DNA of 64,000 nucleotides from Tersicoccus mangrovi (GCF_036881825.1 NZ_JBAJMW010000006.1:124001-188000); one strand, 5' to 3'; positions 49,870-58,544 are shown, numbered from the stretch's first letter. A program made the numbers and translations. The notes: generated from the letters alone by a model not told the origin.

Positions 49870-51228
49870 TCAGCCGTCGCGCGAACCGGAGGGCTGGTCG
49901 TAGTCCACGAGGTACCAGACGCGGGCGTTGTACGTGTTCTGGTCCAGGACGGTGCCGCCCTGCGCGGCGGTGACCGAGTCGTTGTCCCCGCCCAGGGCCC
50001 CGACCGGGGTGGTGCCGGTGAGCTTGCCGGCGACGTTGACGCTCGCGCAGGCCAGGGAACCGGTGAAGTCGAAGCCGACCGTGCTCGAGCGGTGCACCCC
50101 GGAGGTGCCGGTGTCGGTGGTGCAGGCGGCGGTGGGGGCGTAGATGAAGGTGTTCTGCACGGTGACCGTGGACTCGGTGGCTGCGGCCAGGTTGAAGGAG
50201 ACCTGGTTGCCGCCGGCGTAGATGTTCAGTCCCGACGGGGAGACCGGGTCGGTGCTGGCGCTGATGGAGGCCGAGATGGTGACCGTGCCGGTGACGAAGG
50301 CGTTGAACGCCCCGGAGCCGGAGATGGTGGTGGGCACGTCGAAGACCATCGACTTGTAGCAGCCGGCGTTGCCGTTGGCGACCAGGATCCCGCCGTGCTT
50401 GGAGGCGACCCACGTCTCGCCGTTGTCCACGGTCCCGTACTTGCCCGAGCACCAGTCGGCGTTCTCGGTGACGAACTTCGCGTCCAGCTGCAGGCCGGCC
50501 GGGACCCGGGTGGCGGGGGTGAGGGGCAGGCTGGCGGTGTTCGCCCCGTACAGCATGTAGGTGATCGGGTTGTTCACCGTGGCGCCGGTGCTGGTGGTGA
50601 TGGTGGGTGCGGTGCCTAGGACCCCGATGTTGCCGCTGAGGAAGGGCTGCCCGGAGGTGGTGTCGACGTTGATGCCGTCGGTCAGGGTGGTGTCGCGGGC
50701 CAGGACGGTGTGCCCGAATGCGCTGTACGGGGAGAGTTCGTAGGTGATCTGCTGCCCGGAGGTGGCGGTGAACCCGCCGACGATCAGGGACTGGGCCTTG
50801 GCGGTGGCCCGCCGGGTGGTGCCCCGGTAGTGGCCCTCGGCGTGGATGACGGTCTGCATCCGCCCGGCGACCGTGGTGGGCGCGTCCACCCACCAGGACC
50901 AGTCCTTGACCCCGTCCCCGTCCTTGTCGGTGGCGGCCACACGCGCGGTGCCGGGGCTGGTGGGCAGGGCGGCGAGGTTGCCCTCGTTGACCTGGTAGGT
51001 GGCGTCCTGGACGGCGACGTCGGCGAGCTGGCCGCTGATCGTGAAGTTGCTCGTGGCGGTGGCGGTGACGGTGGCCCGGCCGGCGGTGGCGGTCATCAAG
51101 AAGATGGCGCCGGAGAGCAGCAGGGCGACCAGCATGGCCGAGACGAGGGCGAAGCCGCGGTCCCGGCGCCCGCGGGCCACCGCGTCCTGGAGGACGGTGC
51201 GCACGCGGGCGGTGAGCGTATGGATCAT
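49870..51228 (-). CDS. PilX-like minor prepilin with extracellular domain
   Basis: 452 residues. Leader R-R-D-R-G25-F26 then A-L-V-S-A-M-L-V-A-L-L-L-S-G, a PilX-type hydrophobic segment without Glu5. The extracellular part has Asp/Gly-rich beta sequence and several Cys. Its start overlaps the stop of the PilV-like gene, so it is coupled. Probably part of a pilus priming or tip complex. Confidence 0.8.
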   Translation of the reverse strand: MIHTLTARVRTVLQDAVARGRRDRGFALVSAMLVALLLSGAIFLMTATAGRATVTATATSNFTISGQLADVAVQDATYQVNEGNLAALPTSPGTARVAATDKDGDGVKDWSWWVDAPTTVAGRMQTVIHAEGHYRGTTRRATAKAQSLIVGGFTATSGQQITYELSPYSAFGHTVLARDTTLTDGINVDTTSGQPFLSGNIGVLGTAPTITTSTGATVNNPITYMLYGANTASLPLTPATRVPAGLQLDAKFVTENADWCSGKYGTVDNGETWVASKHGGILVANGNAGCYKSMVFDVPTTISGSGAFNAFVTGTVTISASISASTDPVSPSGLNIYAGGNQVSFNLAAATESTVTVQNTFIYAPTAACTTDTGTSGVHRSSTVGFDFTGSLACASVNVAGKLTGTTPVGALGGDNDSVTAAQGGTVLDQNTYNARVWYLVDYDQPSGSRDG

Positions 51229-53399
51229 CCCTGCTGCAGCGCCTTCCGGATGGTCGCCCCGTCCCACAGGAACAGCTTCCCGTAGTCGGCGCTGGAGGAC
51301 TGATTGTTGATCTCGGACAGGTCGGGGATCCCGTCCCCGTCCAGGTCGCCGAGCCCGTACCACCGGCTGGCGCCGTTGAGGGTGGTGCGGGGCACCTGCA
51401 CCGCAGAGGCGAAGGTGCCCCCAGTGCCCTTGCCCTGGTAGAAGAACAGCTCGCCGGTGGACTTGACGCCGAGCAGGTCCATCTTCCCGTCCCCGTCCAG
51501 GTCCTTGATCGGGACGACGTAGGTGAAGTTGTTCCAGCCGGGGCCGACCTTGATCCCCGGGGCGAAGCCGTTCTTGCCGTCGCCGGCGTAGAAGAACAGG
51601 TCCCCGGCACTGTTGATGGCCAGCAGGTCGGGGTTGCCGTCCTTGTTCAGGTCCCCGGGGTAAAGGACCTGGGTGTAGGCGCCCCACCCGCTGTTGCCCA
51701 TGGTGACGGCGGTGCCGAAGGTGCCGCTGGAGGCGATGGTCCCGGTGCCGGGGTAGTTCAGCAGGGCGCCGGTGCTGTCGACGACGGCGACGTCCTGCTT
51801 GCCGTCCTTGTTCCAGTCGGCCCCGCCGATGAGCTGGGGCAGGTTCGTGGTGGACCAGCCGGAGCCGATCTGCACATGGGTGCTCTTCCAGCCGGCGGAG
51901 TTGCGGGTGTACAGGTACAGGCCCTTGTCGGTGGAGTCGTTGCCGAGCACGTCATCGCGCCCGTCCCCGTCGAAGTCCCCGGCGCCCTGGACCCGGTAGG
52001 TCTGCCAGCCGGAGCCGATCTGGGTGGAGGAGGGGACGGCGGGCTGAGCGCCGATGCTGACGGTGGCGGTGTTGGAGTAGTCGGAGGCGGCGGGGCCCTG
52101 CAGGGCCTTGACGCGCACGGCGAGCGGCTGGTTCCAGGCCCCGGTGACGGAGATGCTGGTGCCGGTCTGGTTGGCCGCGGCGGTGGTCCAGGCGGTGGTG
52201 CCGACCTGCTTCTCGACCAGGTAGCCGGTGGCCCCGGAGATGGTGTTCCAGGTGAAGGTGGCGTTCTGGCTCCACGCGGCCCCGGTGCCGGTGACGGTGG
52301 GGGCGGCGACCAGGGGCAGGGCCACGGAGGCGGTGTTCGAGTTCGGGGAGGTCATGACCCCGGCGATGGTGCGCACCCGGGCGTTGAGGGTCTGGCCGGG
52401 GTTGCCGGACAGGGTGATGGTGGTGGCCTGCTGCCGGGCGGCGGCGGTGGTGAAGGCCCCGGAGTCGACGGAGGACTCCACGGTGTAGGCGTCGGCCCCG
52501 GCGATGGCGGGCCAGGTGAACGTGGCGTGGGTCGCGTCGGTGAGCGTGCCGGTGACGGTGGGGGTGGCCGGTACGGCCGGCATCGTCATGGTCACCGTGT
52601 TGGAGTCCTCGGAGGCGCCGACGGCGTTGATCGCGTTGACGTGGATGCTGATGCTCGCCTGCGGGGGTGCGTTGACGGTCAGGGTGGTGCCGACGGTGGA
52701 CTGCAGCTGCCAGTCCCCGCCGTTGATGCTGTAGGCCAGCCGGTAGGAGGTGGCGGTGGGCATCGAGGACCAGGTGACCTGCACTCCGGGTCCGGAGACG
52801 AGGGCCCCGGCGATGGTGGGCGCGTCGGGGACGTTGGGCACGAGGGTGCCGTCGTTCAGGCGCACCTTGGAGGGGGCGACCTCGCCGATGCCGGGGGTGA
52901 CGGTGGCGGTCTCGAGGTGGGTGTGGGCCTGCCCGTCGCCGGTGCGGTCGTTCCAGGTGACCTTGACGATGACGATCTTGGTGCCGAACCCGGAGGTGGC
53001 GGCCCCGGCGGTGGGGGTGGAGGCCCAGCCGACCGCGGTCTGGACGGTCACCGGGGTGCCGCGCATCTGGGTGGTCGTGGTGGGAACCAGCGCGTAGCCG
53101 CTGCCGGTGATCGCGGACTGGGCGCCGGTGAGCATGCCGGTGGCGGGGGCGGTGTTGGTGCCCAGTTTCGCCCATGGGGTGGACCGGGCGGTCTCGATGA
53201 CGCCCTGGGCGAGCTGGGTGGCCTGGGAGGCGTTGACGGAGGCCCGTTGGATGAGCTGGGAGTTGGTGGCCGAGACGGCGAACCCGGCAGCGACGGCGCC
53301 CATGACGCCCAGGGCGATGAGCGCGTCGATGAGCACGAACCCGCGGTCGCGGGCGGCGCGCACACGCCGGTGAAGCGCGGTGGCGATCGCGGCGAGCAT
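51225..53399 (-). CDS. PilV-like minor prepilin fused to fibronectin repeats and a calcium-binding beta-propeller
   Basis: 724 residues. Leader A-R-D-R-G20-F21 then V-L-I-D-A-L-I-A-L-G-V-M-G with Asp at +5. After a pilin-like domain come about three FnIII-like domains (200-480), then FG-GAP repeats with calcium loops (D-F-D-G-D-G-R-D-D, D-W-N-K-D-G-K-Q-D, D-L-N-K-D-G-N-P-D, D-L-D-G-D-G-K-M-D, D-L-D-G-D-G-I-P-D). Functionally reminiscent of PilY1/PilC tip adhesins, but as one fusion (inference). Confidence 0.83.
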   Translation of the reverse strand: MLAAIATALHRRVRAARDRGFVLIDALIALGVMGAVAAGFAVSATNSQLIQRASVNASQATQLAQGVIETARSTPWAKLGTNTAPATGMLTGAQSAITGSGYALVPTTTTQMRGTPVTVQTAVGWASTPTAGAATSGFGTKIVIVKVTWNDRTGDGQAHTHLETATVTPGIGEVAPSKVRLNDGTLVPNVPDAPTIAGALVSGPGVQVTWSSMPTATSYRLAYSINGGDWQLQSTVGTTLTVNAPPQASISIHVNAINAVGASEDSNTVTMTMPAVPATPTVTGTLTDATHATFTWPAIAGADAYTVESSVDSGAFTTAAARQQATTITLSGNPGQTLNARVRTIAGVMTSPNSNTASVALPLVAAPTVTGTGAAWSQNATFTWNTISGATGYLVEKQVGTTAWTTAAANQTGTSISVTGAWNQPLAVRVKALQGPAASDYSNTATVSIGAQPAVPSSTQIGSGWQTYRVQGAGDFDGDGRDDVLGNDSTDKGLYLYTRNSAGWKSTHVQIGSGWSTTNLPQLIGGADWNKDGKQDVAVVDSTGALLNYPGTGTIASSGTFGTAVTMGNSGWGAYTQVLYPGDLNKDGNPDLLAINSAGDLFFYAGDGKNGFAPGIKVGPGWNNFTYVVPIKDLDGDGKMDLLGVKSTGELFFYQGKGTGGTFASAVQVPRTTLNGASRWYGLGDLDGDGIPDLSEINNQSSSADYGKLFLWDGATIRKALQQG

Positions 53400-53572
53400 C
53401 AGTCGCCCGTGGCGGGGGTGAAGGTGACGGCCGCGCCGGCGCGGAAGCCGTCCAGGTCACCGAGGGTGGTGCCGGACCGGTCGATGAGCTGGTTCTGGCA
53501 GGGCAGGGCCATCAGCAAGGCGGTGCCCATGTCGCCGGCGGTGCGGGCGACGGTGGCGGTGGTCTCGTCCAT
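53399..53572 (-). CDS. small protein between major and minor pilin genes, 57 aa
   Basis: GGAG precedes the ATG; the stop overlaps the start of the PilV-like gene (ATGA). Not a prepilin: no leader or long hydrophobic helix. Function unknown; position suggests a link with pilin expression or assembly. Confidence 0.6.
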   Translation of the reverse strand: MDETTATVARTAGDMGTALLMALPCQNQLIDRSGTTLGDLDGFRAGAAVTFTPATGD

Positions 53573-53646
53573 GCTGGTGGTCTCCTTCCAGGGGTGGGGT
53601 TTCGGGGTGGTGGGGGCCGGGGCTGGTCCGGCCCCCACCGGGTCGA

Positions 53647-54147
53647 TCAGGACGTCGGGCAGGACCCGGACGGGTGGGGGTCCCCCTGAGCCAGGGCGGC
53701 GACCTTGACGCCGCCCTGGCTCGAGTCGTACGTGACGGAGTAGTGCGTCACCGAACTGTTCACGCCCTGGATCGAGAAGTCGCTGCCGCTGGCCGACGTC
53801 GCGAAGGAGGTGCCGGTGTCCTTCTTGATGCCGCATGCCGACGCCAGCACCTGGGGGCCGTTGAACACGGCGGAGCCGGTCAGCGAGTTGTCCGAGATGG
53901 TGGCCTGGGCGGCGTTGGAGACCTCCTGGGAGAGGTTCTGCACGGCGGCCCGCTCGAAGTACTTGCCGAACTGCGGGAACGCGGCCAGGGACAGGATCGC
54001 CACGATCGCCATGGTGGCGATCGTCTCGATGAACCCGAAGCCGGCGTCGCGGCGGCGGCCGGTCTCGGAGGGGACGCGGCCGAGCGCGCGGGCGCGGAAC
54101 TGGGCCGGGTCCAGGAGCTGGAGCATGGTCTTCACGAAGAACCTCAT
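53647..54147 (-). CDS. pilA: major type IV pilin
   Basis: 166 residues. Prepilin signal R-R-R-D-A-G36-F37-G-F-I-E41 with Glu at +5 and a 20-residue hydrophobic helix. Mature form of about 130 residues with two cysteines (about 104 and 163) that can close a C-terminal disulfide loop as in other type IV pilins. The 36-residue leader is long, as in Gram-positive pilins. The only prepilin here with Glu5, hence called major. Start at 54147 or 54126. Confidence 0.9.
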   Translation of the reverse strand: MRFFVKTMLQLLDPAQFRARALGRVPSETGRRRDAGFGFIETIATMAIVAILSLAAFPQFGKYFERAAVQNLSQEVSNAAQATISDNSLTGSAVFNGPQVLASACGIKKDTGTSFATSASGSDFSIQGVNSSVTHYSVTYDSSQGGVKVAALAQGDPHPSGSCPTS

Positions 54148-54201
54148 TCGGGGAACGGGACCTGATGGTCGAGGGGGTGAGATGGGTTGGGGATCTCGAC
54201 C

Positions 54202-54216
54202 GGGGACATGCGTAGA
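54202..54216 (-). promoter_or_regulatory. type C promoter-like motif
   Basis: Exact TCTACGCATGTCCCC on the minus strand, 69 bases (first base) before the pilA start. GGTGCG lies 17 bases upstream of the core, as at 58409. Confidence 0.72.
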
Positions 54217-54251
54217 CGCGGCCGGCCTGCCCGCACCGGGGCAGTGCCGGA

Positions 54252-55514
54252 TCAGTACGGGGAGATCAGGTCGCCGAGCTGGAAGGTCGGCAGGTAGACG
54301 GCCAGGCCGACGATCAGGACCATGACGCCGATGACGATCATGAAGATCGGGTTGAGCAGGGCCTCGATGTTGGTGATCATCGCGTCGGCGTCCCGGTCGT
54401 AGAGCCGGGCACTGGCCCGCAGGGAGGGGGCGATCTTGCCGGTCTCCTCGGCGACGGAGAGGAACTGCAGCAGCATCTTGGGGAAGAGGGGCTCCTTGCC
54501 CAGGGACTCGACCATCGACTCGCCCCGGTTCTTCCCGTCGCGGGCGGCCAGGATCGCCTTCTCCAGGGGGATGTTGTTGACCGCGGCCGCGGTGATCTCC
54601 AGCGCCTCGGTGATGTGCACCCCGTTCTCGGACAGGGAGGCCAGCGTCTTGCAGAACCGGGACAGGGCGATCAGCTTGAACAGGTCCCCGACCCGGGGCA
54701 GCTTCATCAGCAGGGGGTCCACGATGGCGCGGACCTTCTCCTCGCGCATGTTCCGCCGGTACCAGAGCACCCCGAGCACGACCAGGACCCCCACGACGGG
54801 GGTGATCCAGCGCATCTGCTCGGAGATGCCGACCACGACCAGGGTGATGGTGGGCATCTTGGACATGCCGCCGGGGAAGCTGGCGAACAGGCTGGTGAAC
54901 TGGGGGACGACGACGAGCATGAGCAGGACGAAGACCAGGGAGAATACGACCAGGACGACGATCGGGTAGTTCAGGGCCTTCTTGATCCGGGCTCGCTGCT
55001 CGTCGGCGGCCTCGAGGTCATCGGCGGCCTGGCGCATCGAGGAGGGGATGGTGGAGGACTTCTCCCCGGCGGCGAGGGTCTCGACCATCAGCGGCGGGAA
55101 GATGTAGGGGTGGCGGCGCATGGCCGCGGACATCGTCGAGCCCTGCTCGCGCATCTCCTTGCGCACCTCGTCCAGCCCGAAGGTCAGCACCCGGTCCCCG
55201 ACCTCGCCCTGGGAGAGGACCTGGTCGATGGCGGTGAGGGAGTCCATGCCCACTTCCATGCACAGGGCCAGCTGCCGGGTCGCAGCGACCAGGGACTTCA
55301 GCTTCGGGGCGGCCTTGGACCCGACCTTGGCGGCAGCGGCGGAGAGGTCGCGCACGTCCAGAACGGACTCGTAGTCGGGGTTGCGGGTGAGCCGGGCGAT
55401 CAGGGCACCCCGGGTGGCCGAGGTCGCCTTGCCGGTCTCGACGCGCCCGTCGGTGCGGCGGACCCGGTAGCCGAACTCGGGGGTGCGGGTCGCCGCGATG
55501 GTGGGGGTGGACAC
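54252..55514 (-). CDS. pilC: PilC/GspF inner-membrane platform protein
   Basis: 420 residues. Two copies of the GspF domain (about 70-195 and 275-400), three membrane helices (about 205-230, 250-270 and 390-410), and the L-A-A-G-E-K-S-S and V-A-E-E-T-G-K signatures of the family. It anchors the motor ATPases and supports pilin assembly. GTG start with AGGAGG. Confidence 0.94.
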   Translation of the reverse strand: MSTPTIAATRTPEFGYRVRRTDGRVETGKATSATRGALIARLTRNPDYESVLDVRDLSAAAAKVGSKAAPKLKSLVAATRQLALCMEVGMDSLTAIDQVLSQGEVGDRVLTFGLDEVRKEMREQGSTMSAAMRRHPYIFPPLMVETLAAGEKSSTIPSSMRQAADDLEAADEQRARIKKALNYPIVVLVVFSLVFVLLMLVVVPQFTSLFASFPGGMSKMPTITLVVVGISEQMRWITPVVGVLVVLGVLWYRRNMREEKVRAIVDPLLMKLPRVGDLFKLIALSRFCKTLASLSENGVHITEALEITAAAVNNIPLEKAILAARDGKNRGESMVESLGKEPLFPKMLLQFLSVAEETGKIAPSLRASARLYDRDADAMITNIEALLNPIFMIVIGVMVLIVGLAVYLPTFQLGDLISPY

Positions 55515-55567
55515 GGGGCCTCCTGCTGGTCGGTGACGTCCCGCCGCGCGGGGTGGTCTCACCGTCA

Positions 55568-55580
55568 GGACATGCGTAGA
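55568..55580 (-). promoter_or_regulatory. type C promoter-like motif (TCTACGCATGTCC)
   Basis: Thirteen bases match type C, 66 bases (first base) before the pilC start; GGGGCG is 17 bases upstream of the core. Confidence 0.68.
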
Positions 55581-55612
55581 CCGGCACCGGGGCCCCGCCC
55601 CGGGCGGAGGCG

Positions 55613-55735
55613 TCAGGGCAGGATGGCCAGCAGCGTGCTCAGGGCCATGACGGCGACGACGGCGAGCACCGTGTACCGCTGCCAGGCCGGTGTCCGGCGC
55701 GCCGGGCCGGTGCGGGCCTTCTGCCCGTAGCTCAC
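55613..55735 (-). CDS. small single-helix membrane protein coupled to pilO, 40 aa
   Basis: GTG start overlapping the pilO stop (GTGA). A basic N-terminus of 20 residues and one membrane helix (about 22-39: V-L-A-V-V-A-V-M-A-L-S-T-L-L-A-I-L). The overlap and location make it a real gene and probably a pilus assembly accessory. Confidence 0.65.
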   Translation of the reverse strand: MSYGQKARTGPARRTPAWQRYTVLAVVAVMALSTLLAILP

Positions 55736-56457
55736 TGGCCGGCCCCGGTTGTGGTCGGGTCGGTCAGCGGGGCGACGAAGAAGGACGTGGCGGTCAGGGA
55801 CAGGGTCTGCTTGGCCTCGTCCCCGCCGAAGGCGAAGGTGCGGATCATGACCGGGCGGGAGAGCTTTTCGAGCCGGGCCACGAACGCTTCGAGCCGGTCC
55901 AGGCCGCCCTGGGCGTTGATCGTCAGGGAAACGGTGGCCAGTGTGGTGCTGGCCGTCGGGGCCGCGGCGGTGGGCTTGCCGGTGACCTGGGTGGAGGAGA
56001 GGGCGGCGTTGCCCTGCCCGTTGGCCTTCGCCGCGGCGGCGGCGTTGACGTCGGCCGCAGCGGCAGCTGCCGTGCTGGACCCGGCCGCGCCCGCGGCGCC
56101 GGACCCGGTGGTGGTGGGCACCGCGGCGTTCAGCCCGGTCAGCTCCACCCCGGCCGCTGCGGCGGCGGTGTTGATCTCGGCCATCAGGTCCGTCTGGGAT
56201 GCCCCAGCCGGGAAGGATGAGGTGAACGCGGCGACCTGCTGCTTCAGGGCCGCGGCGTTGCGCTTGTTCCGGTCGATGACGTCGATCTTGGTCTGCAGGG
56301 ACGCGTTGTGCGCTTCGGCGGCCTGCACCTGCTGGTCCAGGGCCTGGGTGCGCTTGGCCTGGGGCAGGAAAAACATCATGACGACCAGGCCGATCACCAC
56401 CGCAGTGATCAGGCCGGCCACCACATAGGGGGCTGTGGGGCGGGGCTGGGTGTTCAC
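55732..56457 (-). CDS. pilO: PilO-like assembly protein
   Basis: 241 residues: N-terminal helix (about 10-31), coiled coil (about 33-75), then a ferredoxin-like domain interrupted by a long Ala-rich insert (about 115-165). The family forms a membrane complex with PilM and PilN. Start and stop overlap both neighbours. Confidence 0.82.
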   Translation of the reverse strand: MNTQPRPTAPYVVAGLITAVVIGLVVMMFFLPQAKRTQALDQQVQAAEAHNASLQTKIDVIDRNKRNAAALKQQVAAFTSSFPAGASQTDLMAEINTAAAAAGVELTGLNAAVPTTTGSGAAGAAGSSTAAAAAADVNAAAAAKANGQGNAALSSTQVTGKPTAAAPTASTTLATVSLTINAQGGLDRLEAFVARLEKLSRPVMIRTFAFGGDEAKQTLSLTATSFFVAPLTDPTTTGAGQ

Positions 56458-57308
56458 TGGCCGGCCTCCTGGTCGGTCGGAGCGGCCGCGGCCTTCTCCT
56501 CGTCGGTGGGCGTGAACTTCGCGCCCTTGAAGCTGTAGATGTCGGCGGTGAAGCCGACGGTCATCTTGAACGTGCCCACCCCGTCCCGGTGCGTGGACTC
56601 GGTGACGTACGGGTCGGTCAGGTTCTTCTTGGCGGCCCCGATCGCGGCGGCGAGCCGGCCGACGTCGGCCAGGTTGTGCACCCGGCCCTCCACCTGCAGG
56701 CACCCGATCGCGGTGGAGGGGGTGAATACGTTGCCGCGGGCGCACGTCTGCCCGTCCCCGGTGGAGGCGATCTTGGTGAACACCGCCCCGACCGTGTTCG
56801 CGGTGTTCATGGCGTTCAGGGCGCTGGTGTAGGCCAGGTCCCCGTCGAAGGCGCCGGCGACGGCGGCCTTGCTGGCCACGAACCCCTCGTAGTACGTCTC
56901 GAACCCGGTGTTGGCGGCCAGGTACTGCTCGTGCTGGGCGGTGATCTGCTGTTGGGCGGCGAGGCGGCCGGCCGCACCGGTGGTGCCTCTGGTGACTCCG
57001 GCGTAGGCGATGCCGGTCAGGGCGAGGGCGGCGATGGAGAGCAGGGCCGCGTGCCGGGAGGCGCGGCGGCGGGCCCGGGCGCCGCGCAGCTTGGTCGGCA
57101 GCAGGATGAGACTGGGCCGGACCGGGTCCGGCCACGGGGCGGCCTTCGGTTCGGCGCGGTGCTTGCCGGTGCCGTCGGCGATCGCCTCCGGTGCGGGTGC
57201 TGGGGCGTCGGCCTTCTTGCCGCGCGGTGCCCGGGGTGGGCGGGGGCCCTTGCCCAGGCGCAGCCGGCTCGAGGTGGGGGCCTCGGTGTCGGGGGTGAGG
57301 ATGGCCAC
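56454..57308 (-). CDS. pilN: PilN-like assembly protein
   Basis: 284 residues: a Pro/Lys-rich cytoplasmic tail (about 1-75), S-L-I-L-L-P-T-K segment, a membrane helix (about 93-112), then coiled coil and a small periplasm-facing domain with two Cys. The normal short N-I-N-L-L-P motif that binds PilM is here S-L-I-L-L-P preceded by an unusually long extension. GTG overlaps the pilM stop. Confidence 0.82.
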   Translation of the reverse strand: MAILTPDTEAPTSSRLRLGKGPRPPRAPRGKKADAPAPAPEAIADGTGKHRAEPKAAPWPDPVRPSLILLPTKLRGARARRRASRHAALLSIAALALTGIAYAGVTRGTTGAAGRLAAQQQITAQHEQYLAANTGFETYYEGFVASKAAVAGAFDGDLAYTSALNAMNTANTVGAVFTKIASTGDGQTCARGNVFTPSTAIGCLQVEGRVHNLADVGRLAAAIGAAKKNLTDPYVTESTHRDGVGTFKMTVGFTADIYSFKGAKFTPTDEEKAAAAPTDQEAGQ

Positions 57309-58363
57309 TACGCTGCCGCTCCCATGGTCAGGCCCACCGCAACCGTGAAGTCGGCGGACAGGTTGGAGACGTCCTCGTACCGGCGCGGTGACCCGTCGAT
57401 GCCGGGGTCGAAGTCGCTGGCGATGATGGTGGGCACCTGCAGGACCGTTTCGATGGCGTCCCGTAGCCCGGGCAGCAGGGCCCCGCCGCCGAGCAGGGTG
57501 AGCCCGGCGATCTGCACGGGCACCCGGCGCCGGTCCAGGTAGGCCTGGATGGCGGCCCGGACCTTGTCGGCGGTCAGGTAGGCGTAGTCCTGGATGGCGT
57601 CGCGGACCCGCTTGTCGCGGCCGATGACGGTCTTGGCGCGGGTGATCGCGTCCTGGTGTTCGTTGCCGATGGCCCGGCCGATCTGCTGGTCGGCGCGGGC
57701 ACCGCCGGCGTCCTCGGCCAGGCTGATCGAGTAGGGGCGCCCGTTCTCGTGGATGAGGACGGTCAGCACGTCCTGGCCGACGTCGACGATGACGTCGAGG
57801 TGGTCCACGGGGCGGGGCACCAGGGGCAGGGCGCGCAGCACGGCCAGCCCGGAGACGTCGGCGCCGATGACCCGCAGCCCGGCCTTGGTGGCGATCGCGG
57901 CGAGCCGGTCGACCAGTTCGGGGCGCGTACCGCACAGCAGGGCGTCCACCTTCCGGGCCCCGTCGGGGTCCAGGAAGTCCTCGAAGACGACCGCGTCCAG
58001 CAGCACCCCGTCCGGGGCGCCCAGCAGCAGAGACGTGTCGGCGGCGATGTCGAAGCTCACGGCCCGCAGGTAGTCCTTGGGCGGGTGGTACGGGGTGGTG
58101 GACCGGTCCACGAACACGTCGTTGACCGAGCCCAGGCCCACGATGGCGTCCCGGGCGGTGATCTTGCGCTCGGCCAGGGCGGCCTTCAGGGCCGCGGCGA
58201 CGTCGGGGACGGCCTCGGCGGTCGGGGCGCCCTTGACGATCAGACCGGGGTCCAGGGGGATGAACACCTGGTCGGTGATGGTGGTGGCGCCCTTGTGGAC
58301 GCGTGCGACGGCGAGCTTGAGCCCGGAGGACCCGAAGTCGATGCCGAGGACGGTGTCGGCCAC
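57308..58363 (-). CDS. pilM: PilM-like actin-fold ATPase
   Basis: 351 residues. Actin-like phosphate-1 motif G-I-D-F-G-S-S-G-L-K-L at 6-16, a second V-D-V-G-Q-D (about 205), and adenosine motif L-L-G-G-G-A-L-L-P-G (about 300). Binds the N-terminal tail of PilN on the cytoplasmic side. GTG start with AAGGGAG. First gene of pilM-N-O-40 aa. Confidence 0.9.
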   Translation of the reverse strand: MADTVLGIDFGSSGLKLAVARVHKGATTITDQVFIPLDPGLIVKGAPTAEAVPDVAAALKAALAERKITARDAIVGLGSVNDVFVDRSTTPYHPPKDYLRAVSFDIAADTSLLLGAPDGVLLDAVVFEDFLDPDGARKVDALLCGTRPELVDRLAAIATKAGLRVIGADVSGLAVLRALPLVPRPVDHLDVIVDVGQDVLTVLIHENGRPYSISLAEDAGGARADQQIGRAIGNEHQDAITRAKTVIGRDKRVRDAIQDYAYLTADKVRAAIQAYLDRRRVPVQIAGLTLLGGGALLPGLRDAIETVLQVPTIIASDFDPGIDGSPRRYEDVSNLSADFTVAVGLTMGAAA

Positions 58364-58408
58364 AGGGTGCTCCCTTCTGGACGGGGACGGCGGTGGGTGT
58401 TCCTGCCC

Positions 58409-58423
58409 GGTGACATGCGTAGA
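58409..58423 (-). promoter_or_regulatory. type C promoter-like motif (TCTACGCATGTCACC)
   Basis: 60 bases (first base) before pilM; GGTGCG 17 bases upstream of the core. Faces the type C copy at 58485 that serves pilB. Confidence 0.7.
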
Positions 58424-58484
58424 CCTCGGCCCCGGGCCCGCACCGGGGCCCTGAACACCGGCCGGGGCGGCCGATCGGCGGCGT

Positions 58485-58498
58485 TCTACGCATGTCCC
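58485..58498 (+). promoter_or_regulatory. type C promoter-like motif (TCTACGCATGTCCC)
   Basis: 60 bases (first base) before the GTG of pilB. Forms a divergent promoter pair with 58409-58423. Confidence 0.7.
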
Positions 58499-58544
58499 GG
58501 GGCAGAACCGCACCCCCATGTCGCCCCGCCAGAAGGAGCCCGCC

